From Viscum album (taxonomy: Eukaryota > Streptophyta > Magnoliopsida > Santalales > Viscaceae): a stretch of 64,000 nt of DNA. The translations under genes and the position numbers were made by a program. This document shows positions 46,050 to 57,605 of this stretch, piece after piece; the first letter of the stretch is position 1, and every line of letters begins with the position of its first letter. Under the pieces are notes generated by a model. That model was given only the letters and a program-made list of their open reading frames with translations, was not told the origin of the DNA and ran no database searches. Where the stretch lies: NCBI GenBank assembly GCA_963277665.1, contig OY728163.1:1904956644-1905020643 (forward strand). Reading direction: 5' to 3'.

Positions 46050-49000
46050 AACCATAAGGGTAGACATTCTAAAACCCCATACCCTAGTAACTAGGTTTCA
46101 AGGGTTATATTTCAACATTGGTACAAGATTCAAGAAATCACATCTCAAGGGAACAAAGAGTTTAGTAGTATTGGAAAATTATATATATAGTTGATAATAT
46201 ACATTATATTTAAAAAAGTAAAATAAACAAATTGATTCTTTGAAAACACGAATATTTCCCTTAGAATATCCCTTCATATCTATCATTAGAAAATTACTGA
46301 TATCCAGGGGAGAAATAATGTAATAAAGTGGGGAGATTAGATGCTCAGTAAGGGTATGAGTATAATAGATGTTATCATGAATAAATAGGTTTGATCAATT
46401 TTAAAATGTACTTAACTAAAACACATTCCATTTAAATAATAACATGATCATAATATAATATAAATAAAGGATGATAAATTAATACCGTATTAATAATCAC
46501 ATGAGATTGAATCTTATTGATGGATATATTAATTAATATAATAATCACATAGAAAATAATAATTAATCTCATATTGAGGGAATGAAAAATTCTAAACATC
46601 TGAAATATATAGTTAAGACCTTTCAAATTATAGTTTAAAACTATGGGTAAAATCCAATTTAAAATGGATAGTTGATTTTTCTGGTGGGACCTATAGATAA
46701 ATCACAAGGTTTTTTAATTAAGGAATCACCCATCACATAAAAAATCTATTTAATTGCTCATATTTAAGTGGTGATATATAATAAACATAAAAAATTGTAT
46801 TGAAAGTCTTACAAAGAAAATTTTAATACTTACCACAACCAAAATACGTAATCATAAACCATCCAACTTTATATGTGAAGGGTAATAAAATTTTAAATAC
46901 CCAATCGAACTAATCATAACACATATATATAAATAAAATAGATGGTATCAATTCATCATATCCCTAGTAGAACTTATACATAATAAATATTTTATTTCAT
47001 TAATGGATATAAAAACCATAAAAATTCCATTTAAAATATTTTTGAGTAAAATAACCTTTCCACCTTTAAAATAATTTTTTACAAAATAAATTCTCCAAAA
47101 ATATTTTGAAAATACTTTCCATCGATAATAACCATTAAAATAATTATTGTAATCTTTAAAAAAATTATTGGTCATGACTGTGGGCAATTCAATCCATGAA
47201 TGACAAAATAAAATAAATATTCCTTTCAAAATTTCTTTTATTTATAAAGGAGGCTTTTTTGGAAAACAAAATTTAAATTCGTTTTAAAATATATATAAAT
47301 ATTTTAACATGGGTAAAATTTTAGTTAATAAATCCATTGTATAAAGAATTTTTTTTTTTGAAAACTCCATTGCAAAACTAGTATTTGGAATAAAACAATT
47401 TTAAATAAAAAGTGAAATACTGTTTCATTTTGTTAAAAAAATTATTGGTAATTTTTTTCCAAAGGTTGGTAAATTTTATTATTACATTAAATTTTCATTA
47501 ATAAGGAAAAAATATATATATTAAAATATATCAGTTTTATGATAGTGATACCTAATTATTTCCCAAATGGATACTAAAATATAAACAATCCTAACTAATG
47601 AGAAAATTATCAAATAAACCACGACCACTTTGTTATCTTCTATATCATATTCCATATAAAAGAAAAATAACCAAATAAAAATAAAGCAAGATAAATATAA
47701 ATAGGATAATTATGTAAAATCTAAAAGGGTATGTATAAAAACCACACATTAGAGTAGGTAGTAAATATAACATATGTTTCAATAAATTAATTGAGATACC
47801 GGAACCCCTTACCACAGTTTAAACATCCTCCATATGTAGCCAAAAATCATATATAATAGATATTTTTAAATTATAAATTTATTATATAACCAAAATCAGT
47901 TATCACATAAAATATGTGATTTACCTATAGTCTTTTATACCATATTTAGGAAGAATTATTTTCTAAAATCAATGTTTGTGGTGAATATTTCTTCATATAT
48001 CATTTTTTATTTGGAAATTTCACTCATTTTACTTTGATCATGAATCCAAAATCTCTATAATTTTAACCATGATATAAATATCATATATAATCATTAATGT
48101 TTTATTTATAATTTTCCATAAAATTTAGATATCATAAAATTAGTTACACCACTCACGGAGATGGTAGGTTGAATGTACACATGAATGTTATTTCAATATT
48201 TCCAAAATATAGAAAAAAATAAAGGTATATAAAATTTAACATTTCTAGAAACATTTTTATATAAAATATATTTATTAAATATTTCTTTATTAACTATAAT
48301 TTCAAAATAAATTGAAAATCATTTCACATCAGTACGTGGTAGAGTTAGACCATATGTATGCCTAAGTGACGTTATTGTTTTCTAATGGGTTTAAAGGTAA
48401 TATTGTAAATGTTATTTTAAAATTATATAATTATAAAAATTTCATAAATTTATTATACATATTTTGAATCTCTAATTATATATATATATATATATATTTA
48501 TAGTGGTTCTAGGAAAAAAATTATATCGGTTCGCATGCCGATAGTTCCCAATACCTACCATCGACTATTTCATTTCCCTATTGATGGATATGGGAAAGGA
48601 TATATATTATTTCATAAAAATCATAAAATATACGTACATTTTATATAATGGTTTTATTAATTTCTACGGGTTAATATATATTTTATGGTGGTGAATGATG
48701 AAGAAACTAAAAGAGATTACTGAAGACAATTACTATTTCATAAATGATTGTCCTTGTATATTTTATTATTGAAAATAAGGATAGTCTTTTAAGAATTCCC
48801 AAACCTATATAACATTTATAAGGATTATTGGGATGGATTTTGGATAGTTTTTTTCATGAAAAATTACTTAATAGGTTGGAATAAGTTAGTGGAGGTAATT
48901 GCCTTTTATATGTTAGAAAAGGGAACCTTTTTCAAAGGAACTTGAAAATTTCCCACAATGTTCCCAAATCATAGAGTCATTGACATGAAAAATGATTCAA

Positions 49001-50133
49001 ATTTACCTTATGTTTAACTTTTTGTATGTATACTATATAAATATGGTCATATAATGTTTTTTGGAAATATTTAGATCAATTTTAACCATTATGTTCTTAG
49101 TTTGACACTATAGTAAGCATGTTTTCAACTTTAAGTCTCTAATTAATTTTTAATTTTTTTTATCAATTATGATTTAAAATTAGTTTTGTGCTATTATATA
49201 ATATTAATTATGATTAATAACAAAAGTTAATACATTTTACCAAATTAAACTCATAAAATTGGTGGAATTTAATGTAAAATTAATCTCATAGATGTGTCTA
49301 AAATTTAGTTTTAAAGAAATGTATATTTCAAGCATATTAAGATATAATTATAACTCAGTGGATAGAAATAATCAATAAAAAATATAAATTAATTTTTAAA
49401 TATATATAATATAAATATAACATTTTTCATTCCATATTATAGGTATTTTTAAGTAAATAAAATATAGAAACATTATTCATTTTAACAGAGTTTTTAGAAA
49501 AATCCATTTTTAATACTATAAAACAAATATACTAAACTCTAGTATAAAAAAGATTAAAATGAAATTAATTTCTATTTAATATAAATAAAAATTATTATTT
49601 TAATTTAACAAAATTCAAATCATAATGTGGATTCTAAATTAGGTAATTTATTGAAAAGTATTATCATTTTTACAAAGGTCAATATTTTCATTATTGACTA
49701 AAAAATCAATACTTTATGAAAATAAAAAAATATCAAACTAAGTAAATTTAGATATTATAATTTCAAAAATTATTTTATTTTTTAAAATAAAATATCCAAA
49801 ATAGGTAATAATTAGTTTAAATTATGTTCTCCAAGTGTTACTAAAACAACTTTTATAATATAAAAAATTTCAAAAAAGTGTTATTTTTATTTAAAATTAT
49901 TTTAATTTTATTTCTAGTCAATATAAAACCATTGAATTTATTTTATTCATGTATAAAGAATATAATTTTCATTTTTTAGTTGATCCTAATCATACATTCT
50001 TGTTTAAAAGCTATGTTATGAGATTATGGAATATCAAAATTCATTTTGGATCGAGGATTCATGTTCCACAAGCCATCACATAGATTAAATTTATTTTAAA
50101 AAATAAATTTATAGTAATGTATCAAGGTTTTAT
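46050..50133 (-). repeat. E2: decayed LTR of the E family, interrupted by A2
   Basis: Collinear with the E LTR (57606-61229). Matching landmarks: ataagg near the edge (46054, 57611), ctcagtaagggt (46345, 57909), ttgagatacc/ttgagacgaa (47791, 58629), ggagatggtaggttg/ggagatggtaagttg (48158, 58997), the paired blocks about 185 and 375 bases beyond it, and catagaatca/catagattaa near the inner end. The right end is cut by the 5' LTR of A2 at 50134. A (TA)n run lies at 48477-48497. Older than E by eye. Confidence 0.55.
48477..48497. repeat. (TA)n microsatellite
   Basis: About ten uninterrupted TA units. Confidence 0.9.
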
Positions 50134-50340
50134 TTTAACAACCCTATATTTTTTTAATAAAATTATCATTATTTTAATGACTTATGGATATAGGTAACAC
50201 ATACACTCTTTTATATTATTGGGTTTAAATAACTTTTAAGTATAATTAACATTGATAATATTGTCATTGAACAGTGATCACTTGACTAATATATATATAT
50301 ATATATAAGATTTTAAAATAGAATACTTTTGATATAGACA

Positions 50341-50634
50341 AAGGAGAGGATTTCCTCATCCAATAGACTAGATCTATACGAAGATCATTTTTCGGATATC
50401 CTAAAAAAGATGTCAAAACTGGGCTTCACACAGGACCAAGACCACTTAGAGCTTCAACAAGTTAAGCTTGAACATAATCGCCAACGGGAGAAGTTTAAGT
50501 TAATAGATATTACCACTAAGGCGATGTTATCCGAGTTTGCTCCAGAATCTTTCACAATTTCAAAACTTTCCATTAGATTTTATGCATGTATTATAAGGGG
50601 TTATGTAATAAGTTATTATTTACTTATTTTGTAA
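50341..50634 (+). CDS. U3 ORF, A2 5' LTR copy (open, function unknown)
   Basis: Open from a Met at 50410 for 74 codons to 50634; the homologous frame can be followed upstream to about 50370 (EDHFSDILKK). Residues include LGFTQDQDHLELQ, REKFKLIDITTKAM and IIRGYVISYY. Aligned to the copy at 55300-55581 the two proteins share SK/LGFT.DQ, REK.KLIDITT, ESF.IS and IRGYVI. Hydrophobic and charged residues alternate in a way that allows an amphipathic helix or coiled coil in the first half. It lies in U3, upstream of the TATA box, so it would be at the 3' end of a genomic transcript made from the other LTR. I do not recognise a domain. Confidence 0.5.
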   Translation, partial: KERISSSNRLDLYEDHFSDILKKMSKLGFTQDQDHLELQQVKLEHNRQREKFKLIDITTKAMLSEFAPESFTISKLSIRFYACIIRGYVISYYLLIL

Positions 50635-51626
50635 TACTTTTTTATAAATAAAATTCTTATTCTGTCAATTCCTTTATGGGAATAGTCTTTCTTAAAAAAT
50701 TTATAAATTTGATAAATTGATTTTTCATGTAAAAATTGTACTTTTTAGAAATATATACATTATAATAAACTATGTTCTCTATTAATAATATTATAAAAAC
50801 AATTCTTAGAAATGATTATTATATTAGTTCCTTATTTGTAATTGATTAGGTAATCGATTTGATAAGAGTTTTATTTTTTACGATAAAATAGAAAGTGTGT
50901 TTTTTAAAATAAAAAAAAATTAAGGAATTAATTAATTTTTTAAATAATTAATATTTTAATAAAATATTATTATAAAATTACATTTATTAATAATAAATGA
51001 GTATATACTTTTTATGAAGTCAAATGTAATTTTTATTAAGGATTGAAAACTATTTTTTTTCAAAACACATGAATTTTCAATAAATTTCAGTTTTTATTTT
51101 GAAAGAAAAAATTAATTTTTTAGAATTTTTTTTAGATAAAATGAATATTAAATTTTTAATCAGGAATTAGAAATTATCCAAAGGTATTTTTTTCATAATT
51201 TTTTGAGACAATCGAATTTTTGGGTAAAAATTAAATGTCGTATAAATATATAATTTGTTTTATGACATCATAATGACCCAATAGTGATGTAATAAAATAC
51301 TAAAAAAGTAATATTAAGAAAATATATGTTTTCCTTTAAAATAATATGATTTTAGATTTATTTAATTAATTTTATAATGCCTTAGTGGACCCTCCGACAC
51401 TAATAAAATATGTTAACATTTTAAAATGATTTTCTTGAGAGTTTGACTCATAAACCCAAAATTAAGACTAACATTTTAATATTTTCTGACCTTGTATTTA
51501 TAAAATATTGTATACCACTCCCCTTTTTTCAGAAACCATGGAAAAACCATGGTATGGTTTGTGTTTTTGAATATTTTAGTGTGTAGGGTCTAAAACCAAA
51601 ATAATAAAGAATTCCCCCACCATTCC

Positions 51627-51634
51627 TATATAAA
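51627..51634 (+). promoter_or_regulatory. TATA box of A2 5' LTR
   Basis: TATATAAA followed by cccaccc and a CT-rich leader (cattcctcttcactaaaacc). Conserved in both A1 LTRs; in the A2 3' LTR it is taaataaa (56591-56598). The expected start of transcription is about 30 bases downstream, near 51660. Confidence 0.7.
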
Positions 51635-51769
51635 CCCACCCAATCATCCATTCCTCTTCACTAAAACCATTTTTAGCTCTACCAACCTCTTCCCCATAAT
51701 CCCTAGAGTCCTCCGAAGTTTCCCTCAAGCTACCTAGGATCCTCTCCCTAGCCTTTGTGATCTCACATC

Positions 51770-51780
51770 CAAGTAAGGGA
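51770..51780 (+). promoter_or_regulatory. Splice-donor-like site in A2 leader
   Basis: ccaaGTAAGGG, 146 bases after the TATA box. All four family-A LTRs keep GTRAG at this place (GTGAGG near 56738, GTAAGT near 4893 minus, GTAAGG near 12920 minus). Whether it is used is unknown. Confidence 0.4.
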
Positions 51781-52931
51781 TCCTCGCATTCCTTCCTTTC
51801 CCATTTTTATCCACGTTTATTTATGTTGGTATTCCCTTCTATTTTCAATAAAAAATGTTTGTTATGATTTTAAACCTTTCCAATAATTCCCTAATTATGT
51901 TTTAATATTTTTATACCCATTTCTATCTCATTAAATCATTCAGTGTACACCCATTACCATGCCGAAATTCGGTGATGGATTTCTCTCTTCTCATTTCCAT
52001 TCAAGTATTTCTTCTTTATTATGAATCTAAATTCCATTTAATATTTTAGGATATTATTTTCCATGATCCCATTACTATCTATTTAATGTATAAATTTTGA
52101 GTTACCCCTTTCTCTCTCATTAACCTAATTTATGAAATTTCATATGACGTCCTTATGCTGCCTAAATTGCACCACGATTTTCCAAACCAAAATCATCATA
52201 TAGTGAATATCATACCCATTTATCTTTCAATGGTATTCAACATTATTCACACATACTTATTTATTATATAATTTCATGCATGTATACCACATTCCTTTAT
52301 CATGGAATAAATGATGATTTTAAATGAATAAATATTATAAGATCTAGGTGGCACACTTAAGAATGAGATTGAAATGTTTATGAAGGGTTCACCCTGATAG
52401 CACTCTAATGCATTGGGAAATGTTTAGTATCATGATACACCATTTGAAATGAGGGTTTAATCAGACTAATTCATGGGCAATGAGGGTCTACTCATGCTAA
52501 TCCATGTGCAATGATCCTTGTCTCATTCTAATATCATGTCGTATGTTGTTTCCACCTTTCCATGTTATGATAATAATATTATACCATTCCTTTCTGGTCA
52601 TATTTATATTATGAAACATTGATATTCCTTTTTCCTAACATATATTTTATTCTTCATTTTTTTCCTTTTTTACTCCCCTACTTGGCTTTATATCTCACCC
52701 CTTTCTTATATATGCCCTCAGTTTATCCCATGCAATGTTAAGTAAGAAGGAATGTGTTGGTCATGTCAAAGATGTTTGAAATAAAGATATTGTATTTCAT
52801 GTTTTAAGTTGTTTTGTAATGTTCAAAATTTCCCAATAAACTAGACCTCTTGATACTTGGAGTTGTCTTAAGTGATTTTTTATGTAATAAATTGTGATTA
52901 AGTATGTAATAAATAGCATGGTTTCTATAGT

Positions 52932-52942
52932 TGGTATTAAAG
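52932..52942 (+). other. A2 primer-binding site (decayed)
   Basis: TGGTATTAAAG, two changes from the usual tRNA-iMet match TGGTATCAGAG. A second look-alike, tggtattagg, is at 52961. Position just inside the LTR supports the first. Confidence 0.5.
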
Positions 52943-53820
52943 GATATGTTTAGTTATTTTTGGTATTAGGGTTATAAAACTCTAATGAAAGACACAGGGA
53001 TAAGATTGAGTATAAGAGAATAATACCTAAATTTTGGTGAGTATATAGTAAGGGGTTTTCCAATAAAATACATCCATACTAAGATACAAACAAGTAGAGG
53101 AGGCTCTAGCGTAGATTTATCTTGGGGTAATCCTTGAAAACACCACTTTAAGCTCGACTCGAATAGGAACTGGTGCATAAAAATGGGCCATACTTCACCC
53201 TTGGTTCGACAATCCTTGGGGTTATGCTTTTTCAAATTAATAATCTTAGTATGAACCATTATTAATGGGTTAATAAAAACCCATAAGAATAAACATTATG
53301 AAATAGATCATGGATAACTTAGTTTAAAGCCTTTAAATACATATGTTAATGAAATAAATATAATTTATAAGTTATCCCTTTAATGTCATTGCATTCCCCT
53401 TTATGTGTTAAACTATTTAAGATTCTCATCCCTAACTTTCCTTTTATTCTATCCAATGGCTAGTAATGTAAGTAATCGAGTTAAAAACCAATGTCAAGGG
53501 TAATGTGATGAATGTCCCAATGAGATTCCAAATCAAATGGGAGCTCAAGTAGTACATATCATGATTATTCCAAAACAAAAATAAAAAATAATGATTAATA
53601 ATTGGAAGAATTTTGAATTCCCAAGGAAATAAAGAAATAGGAATATGGAATATCATGAATTTTCATCTAATAATGGTGATAAGGGAATGAAGTCCCAATT
53701 TACTTCATGCAGTAACTGTGGAAAGAGTCACCAAGGAAAAAGTCATAAAGGGACAATGAGATGTTTTATGTGTGGAAACGAAGGGCACAAGGTAGCCAAT
53801 TTCTGCACAAAAATGGTAAT
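52943..53820 (+). pseudogene. gag: A2 gag remnant with zinc knuckle
   Basis: The gag body has many stops. The nucleocapsid end is clear: SCSNCGKSHQGKSHKGTMRC then FMCGNEGHKVANFC near 53705-53808, a full CX2CX4HX4C knuckle preceded by a second Cys pair. A further degraded Cys-rich word, CHKCGDVRNYPKM, sits near 53870-53910. The 95-codon open stretch on the minus strand (53259-52972) is on the wrong strand for this element and I see no domain in it. Confidence 0.7.
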
Positions 53821-54180
53821 GTGATGAATGGAAACAAAGTTCCATCTATGGAACCATACACAGTTCTATGTCATAAATGTGGAGATGTCAGAAATTATCC
53901 CAAAATGATAATCTATTACAAGTGTTTAGAAGCATAATGATCATCAACAATCTCCAAGAAATAGGTAGCATGGAAAGTACTTTTTGAATATTGATAATGA
54001 TGAATGAATTACATGTAACCACTACTTCAAAGTAGCTCATGTGGTAATGTATTTAAATATCTTTTATTTTATCTAATAAAATTGAGTCCCCACCAGAAAT
54101 GATATTAAATAATTAGGGAAAAACATTTATAAGTGTTGTATCACATGTTGATGTCTGTGGAAATGTTCTTCTTGAAAGTA
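53821..54180 (+). other. A2 deletion junction zone
   Basis: Between the zinc knuckles and the distal integrase. Normally about 3 kb of protease to integrase core would be here. No protease or reverse-transcriptase motif is seen in any frame. Confidence 0.6.
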
Positions 54181-54650
54181 TTATAAGTCTCCCTTTAGTG
54201 GAATTTGACCAAGATCCTAGATTTACCTCTATTTTCTGGAAAAGTCTCCAACACACTTTGAATACTGAGATGATCATCAGTACGACTTATCATCTTCAAA
54301 TTGATGTCCAATCTGAATGAACTATCCAAACACTTGAGGACATGTTGAGATCTTTATTAATGTACTTCAAAGGTGGATGGGACCGACATATTTATTTGGT
54401 GGAGTTCTCTTACTACAACATTTTCCACACAAGCATCCAAATGGATCCTTATGAAGCCTATTATGGGAGGAGGTGCAGAAAAATAGCTTGTTGTTATGAA
54501 GTTTGAGAGAAAAAACTTATATGTTTAAAAATGGTCGAAGAATTGGTGGAGAAGGTTAAGACCATCGAACATCACATTAATGTTTCTTAGAGTTGAAAAA
54601 CGATATATGATATTAATTGTCAATGATACCTATAGTTTGATGTTATAGAT
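54181..54650 (+). pseudogene. pol: A2 pol: distal integrase core
   Basis: The translation gives SLPLVEFDQDPRFTSIFWKS, LQHTLNTEM, then TIQTLEDMLRSL, LVEFSYYNIFHTSIQMDPYE and YYGRRC. The second catalytic Asp region (FDQDPRF) and the helix carrying the Glu (QSE, then stop) are recognisable. Upstream core with the first Asp is deleted. Confidence 0.75.
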
Positions 54651-55093
54651 GTGGTATTCCTCCACATATCAACATGGAAGAGAGTTGTGATATTTTGGGA
54701 GAATGAAAATTTTAGTCCAAGGTACATCGTCCCTTTTGAGATCCTTGATTTCATTGGAGTAGTGTCTTATCAACTATCACTCCTATTAAACCTGTCTCAA
54801 GTACATGATTTATTTCATGTATCACTCCCAAGGAAGTACATACCTAACCCCTTGCATGTACTCAATACAGAGGTGGTACTATTTGAGAATGACCACTCTT
54901 ATAAAGAGAAGCTAGTAAAGATCTTAGATCGTAGAGAAAAAGTTCTACAAAATAAGATGACACCCCTCATAAAGTTGTTATAGGGAAACCACAAGTTTGA
55001 AGAAGCAACATGGAAATTATAGGATGTGATGAGGCAGAGTTACCAAAATCTATTTTAGCGTGGGAAAAGGAAATTTAAATGGATCAATTTCTT
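54651..55093 (+). pseudogene. pol: A2 pol: chromodomain and end of pol
   Basis: A 110-codon open stretch (54651-54983) contains ENENFSPRYIVPFEILDFIG, VVSYQLSLLLNLSQVHDLFH, VSLPRKYIPNPLHVL and LVKILDRREKVLQNK: the classical integrase C-terminal and chromodomain junction. After the stop, NHKFEEATWKL continues the chromodomain. The apparent Met at 54651 is internal to pol, not a real start. It ends just before the polypurine tract. Confidence 0.8.
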
Positions 55094-55106
55094 AAGGAGG
55101 GAATGT
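55094..55106 (+). other. A2 polypurine tract
   Basis: aaggagggaatgt directly before the 3' LTR start TGTAATGACCC. Confidence 0.85.
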
Positions 55107-57605
55107 TGTAATGACCCAATATTTTCTGAATAAAATTCTCATTCATTTAATGAATTAAGGATATATAAAACAAATGAACATTTTTTTATTGTGTTTAAAA
55201 AACAATTTAGTATCATTACTATTAATAATATATCCATTGAAAAGTGATCACATGACTAATATAAATATAATGTTTTTAAAAATAAACCTTTCAACACATA
55301 AAAAGGATAAGATGGTCTCATCCAGTACACTCAGGCCGTACGAAGCTCATCTTTCAAAGCTCAAAAAGGAGGTAGCATCACTGGGCTTCACTCTTGACCA
55401 AGCCAAGGCTGATCTTCAACATATTAATCTTGAATGGAATCACCTACGGGAGAAGTTAAAGTTAATAGATATTACCACTCGGGTGATGTTATTAGAGTCA
55501 TCCCAAGAGTCTTTCATCATCTCACACCCTACCCTTAGGTATTTTGTGGGTGTTATAAGGGGTTATGTAATAATTTATTAGTTACTTATTTTTTAATCAT
55601 TTTTCATAATTAAAATAATTATTCCATCAATTCCTTCATGGGAATAGTCTTTCTTAAAAAATTGTTAAATTTGATAAATTGATTTTTCTTGGTAAATATA
55701 GTACTTTTGAAATGTATATATGTTATATAAAACTATGATTTTTTAATAATATTATAAAACCAATACTTATAAATTATGATTATATCATTTCATTATTTGT
55801 AAATGATTAGGTAATCAGTTTGGTGAGAGTTATATTTATTTACGATAAAACAGAAAGTGTAATTTTTTTAAAAAAAATATTCTAAGGAATTAATGAATGT
55901 TTTAAATAATTAATATTTTAATAAAATATTATTATCAAATTAATTTTATGAATAATAAATGAGTATATAATTTTTATGAAGTAGAATGTAATTTTTATTA
56001 TAGTTTGAAAACTGTTTTTTTTTTCAAAACTCTTGAATTTTCAATAAATGTATATTTTTTTAAATTAAAAAATTAAAATATTAAGTAAATTATTTAGATA
56101 AAATTAAATATATTTTGGGAATCAAGATGTAGAAACTATCAAATGTTGAATGTTTCATAATTTTCTGATACAATCGAATTTTTGGGTAAAAATTAAATGC
56201 TATATGAAAATATAATGAGTTTTATGACATCATAATAACCTAATAGTGATTTACTAAAATAGAATAAAAGGTATATTAAACCAATATATGTTTTACCTTT
56301 AAACTAATGTGATTTTATATTTGTTTGATTAATTTTGTAATGCCTTAGTGAACCCTCCAAGACATATAAAATATTATAAGATTTTAAAATGATTTCCTTG
56401 AGAGTGTGACACACCTCCACATAATCAAGCCTAATATTTTAATATTTTAATCCCTTGTAAGTGTAAAATATTTTATACTACTCCCCTTTGATATAAACAA
56501 TGGTAAAAAACTATGGTATGGTTTGTTGTTTTGATTATTTTAGTGTGTAGGGTCCAAAACTAAAATAATAAATAATTGCCCCACTATTCCTAAATAAACC
56601 CACACAATATCCTATTCCTCTTCACTAAAACCATTTTTATCTCAACAAACCTATTCCTCATACTCCCTAGTGTCCTATAAAGGTTCTTCCAAAATCCCAA
56701 TAATCCACTCCAAATCCATTGGGATCACACATCCAAGTGAGGGATCCACATATTCCTTCCTTTTACATTTTTATCCATGTTTCCTTATGTTGTTATACCC
56801 TTTAATTTTAAATTATAAATGTTGGGGTATGATTTTACACCTCCCCCATGACTACCTTCTTAATTTTTAATGATTATATACCCCTTTATCTCTCATTAAT
56901 GCCTTCCATGTACACATTTTACCACACTAAAATTCCGTGAAGGATTTCTCTCTTCTTATTTCCATTCAATAATTTATTCTATATTATGCATCTAAATTCC
57001 ATTTTATATGTTTGTATATTATGTTCCATGATCCCCTTAAGATCTATTTCATCTATAAATGATTATATACCCTTTCTCTCTCATCAAACCAATTTATGAA
57101 TTTCCATATGACGATGTTATGCTGCCGAAATGGCATTGCGATTTAACAAGCCAAAATCATCGTGTAGGGAATACCATATCCATTTTTTATATCAAGGGTA
57201 TTAAACTTTATGCACATATACTTATTTATTATAGAAATTCATGTATTTATTACACATTTCTTTATCATGGAATTGATGATATTTTTGAATGAATCAATGT
57301 TGTTTAATCTATGTGGCACACTTAAGCATGAGATTGAAATGTATTTGAAGGGTGCTCCCTAATAGCACTTTGATGCATTTCATACTATTTAGTATCCCGA
57401 TAAGAAATGTGAAATTAGGTTTTACTCGTTCTAATTCATGTGGAATGAGGGTTTACTCATGTTAATCTGTGTTCAATGAGCCTTGTCTCATGCTAATATC
57501 AAGTTGTATGTTGTTTCCACATTTCCATGTTATGATAGTCATGATATATCATGCCTTTATGTTCATGTTTCTATTTTTCTCCATTGATATTCTTATTTTA
57601 TAACA
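55107..57605 (+). repeat. 3' LTR of A2, truncated by E
   Basis: Begins TGTAATGACCCAATATTT and follows the 5' LTR to gatattcttattttataaca at 57605, where the 5' LTR continues taacatatatttt. The break coincides with the edge of element E (tgttataagg, 57606). The last five bases, taaca, are the expected left target duplication of E. Confidence 0.85.
55174..55581 (+). CDS. U3 ORF, A2 3' LTR copy (longest open copy)
   Basis: Open for 135 codons from a Met at 55174. The part shared with the other three LTRs starts at about 55300 (KKDKMVSSSTLRPYEAHL), so a start at the Met at 55312 is also likely. Key segments: HLSKLKKEVASLGFTLDQ, EWNHLREKLKLIDITT, ESFIISHP, GVIRGYVI. Leu/Ile spacing between about residues 60 and 95 would suit a coiled coil. 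About 200 bases inside U3 and downstream of pol, so a full-length transcript would carry it near its 3' end. No family recognised; a captured host exon or an accessory ORF are both possible. Four homologous copies align in frame. Confidence 0.5.
   Translation: MNIFLLCLKNNLVSLLLIIYPLKSDHMTNINIMFLKINLSTHKKDKMVSSSTLRPYEAHLSKLKKEVASLGFTLDQAKADLQHINLEWNHLREKLKLIDITTRVMLLESSQESFIISHPTLRYFVGVIRGYVIIY

Larger units (their letters stand above)
50134..52928 (+). repeat. 5' LTR of A2
   Basis: Aligns with 55107-57605 and, reversed, with both A1 LTRs. The start tttaacaaccctatat matches tgtaatgacccaatat of the 3' LTR, so the terminal TG has mutated. The right edge is approximate, just before a decayed primer site. 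Includes the U3 ORF, a (TA)n run (50289-50307), TATA box and donor-like site. Confidence 0.8.
50134..57605 (+). mobile_element. Element A2: deleted chromovirus, same family as A1
   Basis: 5' LTR 50134 to about 52928, interior to 55106, 3' LTR 55107-57605. The interior is only about 2.2 kb: the gag zinc knuckle (53700-53810) is followed within about 350 bases by the distal integrase core (54190-54490), so protease, reverse transcriptase, RNase H and most of integrase are deleted. The 3' LTR stops at 57605, where element E is inserted; its remainder is beyond the window. Bases before the 5' LTR are tttat. Confidence 0.8.

Noticed and set aside
46948..47229. 93-codon minus-strand open stretch in E2
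   Set aside because: Composed mostly of F, K, N, I and Y as expected from AT-rich DNA; not matched by an open frame in the E LTR.
50289..50307. (TA)n run as the core promoter of the A2 LTR
   Set aside because: It is a microsatellite not kept in the other family-A LTRs, while TATATAAA at 51627 is conserved.
52972..53259. 95-codon minus-strand open stretch in A2
   Set aside because: Antisense to the A2 interior and without a recognisable domain. The related interior of A1 has no matching open frame.
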